Under the pieces are notes generated by a model, which was not told the DNA's origin, did no database searches, and saw only the letters and a list, made by a program, of their open reading frames with translations. Of a stretch of 64,000 bases of DNA, positions 43,970 through 55,351 are shown one piece after another. Numbering within the stretch: position 1 is the stretch's first letter; every line of letters begins with the position of its first letter. A program made the translations under genes and the position numbers. Origin of the DNA: Massariosphaeria phaeospora (lineage: Eukaryota > Ascomycota > Dothideomycetes > Pleosporales); contig JAADJZ010000003.1 in the NCBI GenBank assembly GCA_011032825.1, positions 992,001-1,056,000 of the forward strand, read 5' to 3'.

Positions 43970-43985
43970 TACTCCGTACGGAGTA
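43970..43985. repeat. 16-bp perfect palindrome
   Basis: TACTCCGTACGGAGTA is its own reverse complement. Half-sites (tacggagta or tactccg) also occur near 14505, 17512 and 46110. Confidence 0.8.
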
Positions 43986-46900
43986 GCTCACATAAACCTT
44001 TTGGTCTACCAAGAAGACAGATGATCGCGATCTCACTGATGGCGCGGAAGAGAAGCGAAAAGAGGCGGACTGAGGGGTGACATTAGGACTGTTGGAGAAG
44101 TGTAGGGGAGCTCTAGACCTGAAGCAGCATGCGAAAAGGGTGATCGTTGTTGGGATGATTCGGTGCGGGCGTGCCGAGATGCAGATGGTGGCGGGGTTCT
44201 GCCCCAATCCTCAGGCCGTTGAGGCCAAGACCCCCTTAGCGGGGTCCCGAGCGCGTTCCGAGCGCGCCGCCACGTGCTGGTGTCATTCCCGCGGTCACGA
44301 TCGTTTCCAGGCTTTAGCGAAGAGGCTTTTTGAACGACGATAGTGTGTTTCTAGAAGCTTGAGAGACCTTTGCTCTTGTCGCGGACGACGATTCTCGAGT
44401 CATTAGTCTACCGGGCTTTGACTGGATTACAGGCTTCTGAAGTTCGGTTATGGATGATGCGTATATTCGACATGAAACAGTGCCGAATGAACGAAGACAG
44501 TGGTACGATCAGTCTTATCAAGACCGTGCGTGCGCATTTATGTACATAGCTACCGTACAAGCCACTGCTAGTACCCTGAGACGTGCTACAATTCGAGTTC
44601 TAGCGAGACGTACGTTGAATCTGTTGAATTACGATGCAGAAATGCGGCGCCTTGTATGACTGGAGTTACCACCGTTCGGTCCCCGACGTTGGATAGGACT
44701 CCTCTTGACGAACCATGGATCTGAAAGTTCCACAAAAGGTACCCACTCAGCTCACGCTGGAAACAGATGAGAGTTCTCGCGATGAGCTCGCGAAAACTTG
44801 AGATCTCCGACGTTGCTTTCCAGACACATGATTCCGCGCTTCCAAAGCGGCGGCGGTCACTTCTTCGTGTATCGCGAATGACGACAACTAAGATACGTAG
44901 CACGTGCTAGAGAGCCGTGAATCTATGACCGTTTAGACCTTTCTCAGTAATGATACAACTCCAGTTGAACCGTCGAGCTGCGAATTCCAAGGGCAGGATT
45001 CGGGGTAAGGTACGGATATTCCACAGGGGCGCTCCGCAGAATGAAGGTATTTCCGCATGATGTTTCGCAGGTACCACCGTACGCTGGTCGGGACTTTTGG
45101 CTCATGCTTTGAGCGTATGGCATGAAGGCTTTCCTGAAAGACAGCAGACTTTTCCGCCAGATCGAAGTGAACAGTGCTTGGTCTTGCTATCGTTCACAGG
45201 AAGTTTTGAAACAGCAGTGTGCCTCGCTCCTACTCCCTAAAAGCAAAACATTCATGCGTGGGGAATTTGTCTCGTACGAGTAGAAACCCCGCAGAAGGAT
45301 TTTCAGAGCTGAAACTGTTGCTTCATTAATCATCAAACAGAAACAATTGGAAGGCTGTCGACTGTTCCTATCCTTACTTCTTGAGCGACTATAGATAATA
45401 GTACTCATATACCCGCCGTTGTATCGGTATAGGACTCGGGTTATGCACCCCTTGTAGAAGGACGACGGACACGAGGCTCGGATTGGGATACCAATGAACA
45501 ACCTAGCGCATAAGCAAATGGATCATAAGGTCTTCAATGTTGGAAAAGAGCGAAAAGGTGAAGGCATTCACACACCTAAATACAAGGGTGCTAGTTGGCC
45601 GATGTTGTGATACTATCCAATAGGGCGCGGAGCTTTTGCGAGTGCAAGGTCTGTGTTACCATGACAGTGGGTCCACGAGGCTGCCCTCCTCCCCCTCCGT
45701 GCTGCATATTGCACCAGGTATCAACGAAATGGGTCCTGGACAAATTCGCTCTCCCTTCTTGAAGCAGATGTCCAATCACCAAGATTCTAGAACGGCGATC
45801 ATCTGACGGGGCGGAAGATGCTTACTTTTCGCCGGGCGCCCTGCGCCTACATGGAAATCGATCAAAAATTCCCGGAGCTCTGGTTGGGAAATTTCCGAAG
45901 ATAAGGCGATTTGGCACAGTAGTGGTTGCTGACTGCGGCGGTCCCGGACAGTTTTGCTACTTGGTTTCATGTAACGAGTGGACCAATTGCAGCGAGTATC
46001 AGGGTCGAAGATACGCCGAGCCAAAACGCCGAGGGTTGATAGAACGTCACAACGCAGCCTTGAGAAGCTGTCGGTGAACCGCTGTCGACTACGCATACTA
46101 TTGACGTGGTCGTACTCCGTAGTGGTAGGCCTGGATGCGAGAATGTCCATCAACAACAGATGGGACGGCGGCTACTCGTTGAGTGTGCATTCCAAGGCCG
46201 CATAAGCAACCCCACGAGGCTGGTTTATCGTCCGTTCCTCATCATGCAGGCGTCGAACCAAGCTTTCCTCCCACGATATGCATAGCCGGCACCGTTTGCA
46301 CTTTGGGGTTTTGCGCACTTGATGGCTTCCATCGTTGCTTCCTTCCGCCGGTGAATGCCGTCGTTGCTTCCTGCTCGCAACGCGCACACACCGTACTGCG
46401 CTCTTCACGGCCCACGGGTTCTTTGGGGCGATAAGGTTAAATGCTGATCCGCCTGATCTAGGCTCGGCTTGCGCGGCGCTCACGGCTTCCCCCGGCTCCC
46501 TTGACACTAACGTAATCAGTTGGTAGGGCTGGAGGCGTCAGGGATATTGCGGGGAAAGCCTTGGGCGTTTGAGATGCGCGGACTCTGGTGATGAAGACGG
46601 CTCCGGGTCTAAGTAGTGTCCCAAGCTCGAAGCACGTCTGAGGCATTTTGGCGTGGAAATGATGGATGTGGACCAGGACTCGAGAGGAGCGGTATGTACC
46701 ATGTACGCGAAGCTTGTACGGATACGCACCACCCAGATTGTAGGTGCGGCCACCGCTCTTCTGTCACACTGACGGTCACACCGCAAAGCCCATGCTTGGG
46801 GTAGACTAACTTTGACGGCTGGTGCCGCTGACTTGGGGAGCGTTTCCTAGACAGTGCGCGCGGAGATAACAAATGGAAAATGCGAGATTGGGAGTGCTCA

Positions 46901-47569
46901 CTCATTTGGTATGAAGCGCGTCTTGGCTCCCGTTGGCTCCTGGATTGGTTCGAGGCTGACAGGAGGAGTAGGTGCTTGAGCAAGTTCTGACCACCTACCT
47001 TGGAGGTGGTAGTTGAGGCCCGAGGGGTCCCGCAGCCTGGCCCGTCCCAGTTGGCGATAGAGGCTCATGGCCATGCCGCACTCCTGCCTGCACGAGGCGA
47101 TCGGCCCACCGCCCAGTAGTCGACTAACGAACGAGGGCAGCTGGAGCCACCGAGCCCCGACGACCCCCCAGCGGCCGGCAGCCCGAGCGTAGCGTCGCGT
47201 CGCATTCCGTGGCCCGTCGCCAGACCCGCCGGCGAGAAGTAGGTAGGTTTGCGAGATGTTGGCGACGGGGGCCAGCGGGCGATGCGGTGAGGGGAGGTGA
47301 CGTTGGGAGGCGCGGATCGGTACGTACCTCGGTGGCCGCCGTGGTCGCCGTGGCCGGGTAGTTAGTGGTGGGCAGCAGCCAGCGGCTTCCCAGGTGCCAG
47401 TGCCAGTGCTGAGTGCTTCCAACCTCCAAGCTGGCCCCGGGAGTTGCCAGCGGTCGGCGTGGGCGGGCCTCCGTGCGGCCGGTCCCGCGCTCTGACCGGT
47501 CGGCCTTGCCTCGTGCCACCATCCTTCAGAGTTCAGACTCGACTCTCCGTCTCCACCACCCACCACCCA

Positions 47570-47614
47570 CACGACTCTCACGACTCCCACGACTCCCACG
47601 ACTCCCACGACTCC
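47570..47614 (+). repeat. 9-bp tandem repeat, five copies
   Basis: The unit cacgactcc repeats five times with one change in the first copy. On the minus strand it would read as a Gly-Val-Val run, which explains a false frame there. Confidence 0.85.
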
Positions 47615-48960
47615 GAGTCTCGTCGGGATCCTCCTAGCCGTCGTGTCACCAACCTTAATGCCACGTCCTCGTTTACCTATTGCGCCAGTCACCGAGTCTC
47701 CGAGTTTACGCGCCAACGTCACCCCTCTTCTGCTCTGCTCTCCAGGGCTGCTCCGCCATCGTTCTCCGCCGGTGGCCGGCGGCGACCGGCACAAGTCCGC
47801 CGTGCCCCCGGCTCCTCCGCCGTCGTCGTCTCGTCGCCAGCTGCATGTCCGCTGACGCTCCGGCCGCGCTGCCCAGTGTCCAGGTACCATCCCATCTCCC
47901 CGCTCCGCGTGGCATCTCTCACTGCGGCGTCAGCTGCACTGCTTGCGTGCGCGCCTCGACATGGTGCCGGTGCTGCAGTGGGCAGGATCATTAGAGCTGC
48001 TGCCAACCCTCCCAGTGGCTCTAAAACCTGACGGGCGACGGCCGGCGTGTCCTTGGGCTCCACAAGGGTAGCAAACCACAGCTACCGTCTGACTCGACCC
48101 CCATCTCCATATTTCTTCCTCAGTGGCCGGCTCCAATAGGCAACCGGTCTTGGACGCTAGGCTGAGCCGTTCAAATCTGCAGCCGTGCTTGCTGCTACTG
48201 CAAGCGACTTGTCCGTGTCCGTGATGCCAAGATCTTCGACCGAACCTTAGCGTTGTATGCTGGGGAATAGGGCTCCAGCCATATCCGGGTCCGATCAACT
48301 GCCCATCCATTTGCGCAAGGCTTTCTCGCCAACGAGAGCCGTGGACATACCGTGTGAGTGTGCCAATGGACACGTGTGCTGGCCACTCGTTGCGTGGCCG
48401 TCCAACTCTAACATGTCCGCAAACGTCCCGTCCAGTATGGCATGGGAGCAACAGACCACAACACAGTCCCCATCGTTGCGTCAACCTTGGACGTCTACTA
48501 ATCTACCCACCGCTGTCCCAAGTTTCCAGCATGTACATCCTACTGTGAGATGCGGCCGGGGTCACCGCCATACTGTCCACGACGCCACGGCCGCTAAGGC
48601 ATGCATCGTCATGCTCATGGCTTTTGGCTTTGGTATTGGCAAGCCCCTGTGCACGCACTGTTCTACGCCGCAGGGCTGTATGCTTCAGGCACTGTTGGAT
48701 TCAGTTGGATTTAGTCCCGAACCAGTAAGCCACATCGGGCGGAGCCCCGGCGTAAATGAGTCTACCCATACCCTGGTCACATGATCGACGCCAAACCCGA
48801 CTTTCGCTTTCGCACGAGAAAAGCGGTTTCAACGCTCATCTACATACAAATGCCGTTCAGTGTCGCACGAGTTGCACATCAGATAGCTCACTCCACGGCG
48901 TGTTGCATTTCCCTTTGGAGAAGCTAATCGTTGCTATCGAGTACCCCACAGTTCCCCAAT

Positions 48961-51596
48961 ATGACTTCACGATACGAGGGCCGAAGCGATACACCCACCA
49001 TTACTCGGCGACGCCACGTTCTAGCTTGCGCCAGGTGCAGAGCCAGAAGAGTAAAATGCGATCGAGCTCAACCGTCATGCTCCAACTGCTCCAAAGCTGG
49101 TGCATTATGTCAACCAGTCCAGCACACGACGCCATCATATGTTTCTCTGCCGTCCCGGGCAGTCAATGGAGATCCCATGGAACAGATCCGGATAGCGAAA
49201 TTGGAAGAAGAAGTGGCCCGACTCTCTAGGGAAGTCGATAGCAAGTCTCCGTCTCGCGAGCCATCACTACCACCCTCTCCGGGAGAGATTAGTGAACTAC
49301 GAGGAACTGAAAGTCAAGGGAAGATAATACCTGGGCCGGCAACAACATATCTCAGTCCCTTCTCGTGGGCTGTGATGTCGGAAGAGGTACGCTGAACGTT
49401 CAACACGCGCTCTGCTCACTGCTTATACGCCTCTACAGATGGCCGATGTCGAAACGATGCTCGGAGCAGTTCCCTACAACGTCAATACAGCAGAGCCGGT
49501 GAATCAAGATATTTCACCGAGTGAAGAGCAGGCTCCGCCATTCCTAGACGATCAAGTGCATGATCTGTTGCTCACACTATTCAGTCACAGGGTGGATCCG
49601 TTGATTCGAGTCTTGCACTGGCCTTCTTTCATAGAGCGTGTAAACGAATACCGACGGCGAACAACGTCAACAATGCGAACATCCCCGGGCTCCCAGTTCT
49701 CGAACGCGTATTATTCCGTACCATCGTTCGACCCCTCTCAGCAAGGTATTTATCCTAATCCTCCAACTGTCCGATCCCGCGACCAGCCAGGATATGGACC
49801 TTCCAGGTCAATTGTCTCGTCTGAACCGGCTTTTGTTACTCTTCTCCATACGGTATACTACGCAGCTATAGTATCCGTCATAGAAAGCCCGAACCCTCCA
49901 GATCTTGGTCAAAACATTGATATTATGAGTCTTGCTCAGACCTACAAAAGAGTGGTCGCAAACAGGGTTCTGGCTTTGGGCGGGAATGCTCTGCGGTATG
50001 GCTCTTTGGAAGCTTTACAAGCGATGGTGCTTGCTCTTGTAAGTACATAAGTTGTATCCCAACCGCTCGCTAACAGATTGCCAGTCCATGGAACCCGAGT
50101 CATTCAGCATTCAACTCCAGTGGCTACAGCTCGGTACCGCCATACGAATGGCTCAAGGCCTCGGTGTTCACCGCGATGGAACACCATTAGGACTTGGCCC
50201 TATTGAGGTCGAAGTACGGCGGCGTGTCTGGGCTCAAATCTGCGCACTCGACGCTCGGTTTGCGGAACTTCTATGTCGCGAGCCGTCCATCTCAATGGAC
50301 TCTTATGATGCTGCTTTACCGTTGAGCATCAGTGACGAAGATCTAATTGAGATCGACGCACAATATCTCGCATCTAGACAAGGACGGGAAACAAAATTCA
50401 GATCTTACGAGGAAATTGAGAAAGAGCAGGCTGGATACTCGCCATTCTCAACGATGTCCTTTCCGTTGATTGAAGCCGAGGCCGCGAGACTAGTGCAAAT
50501 CTTTGCTCCCAAATACCGCGCTCGGGATGGTCTGTTCAACTCTGCCTCTGCCTCAGCACGGTCTATCTCACGCCGGGAGCGGAGCCAATGGATTTCCCGG
50601 CTGGAACATCGATTTCAATCTGTCTACAGATTGAATACTCTGAGTCCAACTAATGCCATGCAATTCTTGGTGTCGGAACTGGCTTCTATCAGTATCACAA
50701 AAGCTAGATTTGTCACTAGATTGATGGATCGTCGAGAATACTATGGTGCAATGTCCCCAGCGGAGAGAGTCACCGAAGTCATTCGGTAAGTCGCTCTTCT
50801 TTATCGCTTGTAGCCCATAGCTGAGAGCAACCGTACTTACTGCCTCCATCTGTGGCTATACTTCTCCTAGCTTTTCACTGACTTTGTCTAGACTGTTTCG
50901 CGACGCTATTAGCCTTGCCACTCGTATCCTTGCACTTATCCACCAGTACTCCAACTCTCCCTATAGCTGGTATACGAAACGCCTACGCGAGGCGTACACC
51001 TCGTCGTTTTTGGCATTGTGTCTAGCATCTGGTCAATATACAGATGTAGAAGACATGAACGCTGCGTGGTCAGTGCTGGACCAACTGTTTCCAATTGATA
51101 ACAGTGGGAAACACGTGGAACACGGTCTTTCCGGATCTCTTTTCGGAAAGGTACTTGCAGTGGCCCGTGTCCGGAGGGGAACACAACTCCGCAATCCTCA
51201 TGGCCAAGAACTTCGAGAGCAGCCGCTACACGCAGTCGCTACCGGGAAAGTTCACCAAAACTCCTATCCAGCCAGCTTGGCTCAACACGCTGCAGCCAAT
51301 TTACCTACCACTACTAGCAGTGTTGGCACATACCAGTCCTCGGGGAATTTCTTCGAAGACTTCGATGCTATCATGCAGGACCCCATGTGGTCTGCCAGTA
51401 TGGGTAGCGTGGACAACACGTATGGATCCTGGGTATGCCCTTCTTCTTCCTCCATGCACTCGTAAACGTCTCTTTATTCTATCCATTTCTCATCCAACTT
51501 TTCATGAGCTTACTCTAGTGGCTTCGCAGTCCCGATTTCAAGAGGGACGCGGATGATCGGCGGTCTTGGTCGTCATATTTTCCTGTCATTCAATAG
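48961..51596 (+). CDS. Zn(II)2Cys6 transcription factor beside transporter and P450
   Basis: About 781 aa. Exons are 48961-49386, 49439-50038, 50085-50785, 50892-51432 and 51519-51596. The cluster cysteines are at residues 23, 26, 33, 40, 43 and 50 (CARCRARRVKC...CSNC). A short coiled coil follows (RIAKLEEEVARLSREVDSK). The fungal_trans domain includes LHWPSF and LQLGTAIRMAQGLGVHRDGT. The last intron (51433-51518, GTATGC...CTCTAG) is uncertain: without it the frame stops at 51465, giving 766 aa. The start is the ATG at 48961; a TTG lies upstream in frame. It may regulate the MFS and P450 genes that follow; this is inferred from position only. Confidence 0.87.
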
Positions 51597-52403
51597 TCTT
51601 CTATTCTCTCACCACGGCACTCACTCTCCATGAGATTACATAGCGGTGCCCGAAATTAACAACTACTAGACGCCACGAACAACCCCATCGTCCACACCCC
51701 GCGTACCTTTACGGTCTTCTCAGACCTACCCGCCGCCGATATTATACCAACAACAGAAGGAAGCTATGTGCGAAAACATCGCAGTACAGCATACTCTTAG
51801 GTCTTGAAAACATCTAGATTATATTACACACCTGTCAGCAAAAGAGTATTGAGCAATTGATTTCCTCGAGGTCACCATCTGCGGAAGCAGCAAGACAAGT
51901 TTCGTCGCATGGATCCACATCGCAACAAAACCACCTTGGTGGTTTCAAGCGGTGCCTCCGCATCCTACTCGGCGGGTTAGGACAGGGGCCAAGTCGATCG
52001 ATACTGTGGTCTCCTCGTAAGGTCTCATAGCAGATAGATGTACGGTCAACAAACAATCTTTTCTGCATCAGCTACGATCAAAATCGCACGAACCCCGCGA
52101 TACCGGCTTCAGAAAAATCTAAGGGTCAGACTGGATTCGAAACACGATGCATTTCAGAGTATGAGATTCGATCGGAAGGAAATTGAGAGCAGCGTACCTT
52201 GTATATTATTTATTGCACATGTTCTACAGCGAAGCGGCCATTGTGCCTGCATATACAGCTGCGCAAAATTCAGCATCAAGCAAGAGCAATCAGCACTACT
52301 ATTACTATCTTGGGTCACCTCCTTTATCTGTTTGATCACGAAGTTATCTACGACAGGCTTTACTTTACTTTCTTTGATCCCTCTTACCGCAACCTTCGGA
52401 CGT
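51597..52403. other. Intergenic between convergent genes
   Basis: No gene; only short AT-rich frames are present. Confidence 0.45.
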
Positions 52404-54006
52404 CTAGACTTTCTGTTCAATCACATCTCCCCCCTTCACACTGCCTTCAACACTTGGGCTGAAGCTTCCACTGTCAACCGCTAACTTCTCGTTATAGAGC
52501 TCGTTCATGTGCTCCAAGCTGCGACCTCGACTCTCGTGCAAGAAGAAGTACACATACGGAAATCCGATGACGTTGAACACAGCGAACCAAATCCAGATCT
52601 TCCAGCCAACGCTTTCGAAGCCGATAGGACCAGCATAGACAGTCAAGAAAGCCATTAGCCACTGCGCTGACATACTAAGCCCGACGCCTGTGTGGCGGTG
52701 ACGCAACGGCATGGTCTCTGAGATATAGATATACTGTCCAAGTTAGTATAAGGGACGGAATAAACCAAAGGACGACACGTACAGGTTGCGGAGCCCAAGT
52801 CGGGCTAAAAACAAGAATCCAGCCGAAGAGCATAGCAGCGGCCGCTGAACTTGCAGGTTTGGTTCCCACGGCAAGTAGTGCGACAAAAGCGATGATGAAA
52901 ACCGACTGCAACGCAGATCCCCAGAGCAGCCACTTCCGCCTTCCGCCCCTTTCGCAGTAGATGGAACCCACGAAAGCGCCGATAGCGAGAAGCGTAGTCG
53001 CCGCACCGGAACAAACAGATGCTGTCACCGCGGGGAGTTTGATGTAGACCTGGAATATGGTCGTCATGTAGTAGAAGATCATGTTGATGCCCATGAGGTA
53101 CGCAATACCGACCAGAATCACACCGTCGCGGATACGGCTGGCAGCCTTGGTTTCCGAGCGATCAATAAAGAAGTCTGAGAAGCGCAATGTTTCGCCAACC
53201 TCTTGTCGGAGCTCTGTTTCGATCTCAGATGCAACTTTTTCAGCCAGGGTAGGGTCTGCGTAGATCTGCTGCAGTACGAGCCTGCCCTCGTCCGGTCGGC
53301 CTTGGAGAAAGTACCAACGAGGAGAGTCGGCGTTGGGGTAGCAAAGGGCGATAGTGAGCATCGACCATACGATTTGGATAGCTACGGGAAGTCGCCATAC
53401 CACTTGGCCTGTCGCATAGGTGAAGCCAAAATCAATCCAGTACGCGCACGCAGTTCCGACGCAAGCAAAGCCCATAAGAATTCCGACGAGCGGACCGCGT
53501 TGCATGACGGCGCCCGTAGTTTCGGCAACATATACGGGGCCAGTGGCGACCACGAGACCGTTGCCAACACCCTATACCATCATGAGTTGAGATTATGGAG
53601 AGCTAGGCAAGAAGACTTACGATAAGGACTCTACCAGCAATAAGTTGACCAGTAGAATAAGACGCAGTCGCGATAATGGTTCCGAAAACTTGGATGAGCG
53701 CACCCAGCATCACCCAGACGCGGCGACCTATCCGATCGCTCCACGGCGAGGCGGCGATACAACACCCAAGCCAGGAGGCCAGTAGGAACGATGCCACAAT
53801 CATAGCCGTGGTAGTCGTGCCCGGAGCCTATGAACAGCGTCAGCATCGGGCCGTTTGACTGATTGGACGATCAGGCCTACCTTCATCGCAGACTGGAACG
53901 CCTTGGTCTGGAGCACGCCTCCAAGCACACCAGCATCCCATCCATAGGACATGAAACCCATACGGACACCCCAGAGCACAAGTGTGGGACGCATCTTGAT
54001 CGACAT
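52404..54006 (-). CDS. MFS sugar-porter family transporter
   Basis: 483-aa sugar porter. Exons are 54006-53881, 53827-53621, 53571-52783 and 52733-52404, with introns of 53, 49 and 49 nt. Marks of the family are DRIGRRVWVMLG after the second segment, ADSPRWYFLQGRPDEG before the central loop, ERGGRRKWLLWGS, and a C-terminal HESRGRSLEHMNELY in place of PETKGRSLEE. Twelve membrane segments are expected. The N terminus is short compared with many fungal sugar porters. Relatives carry hexoses, quinate, lactose or inositol; the substrate is not readable. It is divergent from the P450 gene about 1.3 kb away. Confidence 0.9.
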
Positions 54007-54950
54007 ATCGACGACGTGGTACACCCGAAGTCGCGGTAACAAAGTAGGTGGGAGGCAGGCAAGTTGACAGTTTCAACCAAGTTCCAGTAGAGGGGACAGA
54101 CAGCAGCAAGCAACAAGGAGTCAACTACGGTACAGGTAGCAGAGACAGGATCTGAGTCTTGGTGAAACAGATGGGATGCAGAAGCCCTGAAGCTGCACAG
54201 GGAGCAGGCAGCGACGTAGGATTGATTTATGTGGGATGGGAGGAGGAGAAATTATCCAATACTTAGCCCAACCACGACGATCCAATGGCCCGGCCTAGAG
54301 AGCTGCCTGTCATGGTGCTCCCCTATGCCGAAGCCGCACTCCACGCGAGGGAGACCTGTCCAGAAACCGTGCATGGCGGTGGGCATCCATCACCGCCTCG
54401 CCGAAGTGAAGACTCAGGATGCTAGGCGAGTGGTTGACCGTCATTAGCCATAGGTCCACGCGACATGGTGGTGTGCTCCTACATACATAACTAGTGGCCC
54501 TGCATGCCTTCAGATCAGCATCCACATTTCTCTGTTGGACGTGAAGGTCAGCATTTGCTTTTTGCGCGCTCGACGGCCTGATCTGGAGCTGTGGACCCTC
54601 AACAAGCGGGACGTCCTCTTCATTCAGGATTGGGGAAGACCAGGGCTTTCACTGGTGGTCCGTGTGGGCGTGGGATGCGGCATCAGGTGGAGCATTATTC
54701 GAGGGGGAAGTGGGAGGATGAGCCGGGACGAGGGTCGGTCCGTGTTGGGCGGCGGATGGGCCCGCCGGGGTGGTTCCGAAGGAGACTAGTGATTTTAGCC
54801 GTCGAGACCCTGTGAAAGGCCAACGACCACGCTGGCTGCTTGCACAACAGACGCGCCCCGTCTCGACGCCCCGTGTCTATGGGGCGCCGTCCCCCCCCTG
54901 GACGGCCACCTCAGCGTCGTTTCGGCGTCTTGCAGCCGTGAGGCGCTCTT

Positions 54951-54990
54951 GACAGGCACTGACAGGCACTGACAGGCACTGACAGGCGCC
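54951..54990 (+). repeat. 10-bp tandem repeat, four units
   Basis: Three perfect gacaggcact units followed by gacaggcgcc, 360-400 bp upstream of the P450 start. Confidence 0.85.
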
Positions 54991-55267
54991 ACCCAAGCAC
55001 CAACAAGCTCTGGCAGCCACACACCCTGGGCCTTCGTCCTGCAGACGCGGAACTTCATGGATCGTCCTCCGGTTCATCCTAGGCTACCCCTCCTCTAGAT
55101 TTATGAGAGGGATGGACGCGTGGGCGGCATGTGACGGTCGTTTTGCGTCCAACTCCGGGAGCACGCATGTGTAGCGCCGCGGAACGCGTCTAGAGGACTG
55201 ATAAATCGGCATTCTTTCATTCGCAGGTGTCGGCTCTGGCTTTACAATCTCTTTCCTTCCTCGTTCG

Positions 55268-55299
55268 CAGTTCAGCAGTTCAGCAGTTCAGCAGTTCAG
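55268..55299 (+). repeat. 8-bp tandem repeat in the P450 leader
   Basis: Four cagttcag units directly upstream of the P450 ATG, probably inside the 5' leader. Confidence 0.85.
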
Positions 55300-55351
55300 C
55301 AGGTCTGGAAATTGTGTTTCTTCACCTTGTGCTCGTGCCTCCATCGTGACC

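Larger units (their letters stand above)
39134..48960. other. Gene desert of nearly 10 kb
   Basis: No frame here joins into a recognisable gene. Features seen are a TGTA microsatellite (40211-40236), a degenerate tandem duplication (about 41800-42078), a 16-bp palindrome (43970-43985), a 9-bp tandem repeat (47570-47614), and GC-rich stretches near 44200-44300 and 47000-48000. I found no matches to the MITE or the pogo element. Confidence 0.5.
54007..55351. other. Divergent promoter region of MFS and P450 genes
   Basis: 1.3 kb with no gene. It carries a 10-bp tandem repeat (gacaggcact, 54951-54990) and an 8-bp repeat just before the P450 start (55268-55299). Confidence 0.5.

Noticed and set aside
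46898..47890. 330-codon minus-strand frame with a Gly-Val-Val run
   Set aside because: The run comes from the 9-bp tandem repeat at 47570-47614; the remainder is Arg/Pro/Gly-biased with no domain.
48257..48784. 175-aa plus-strand frame upstream of the cluster regulator
   Set aside because: ATG-started but composition and motifs give no support; possibly leader or chance.
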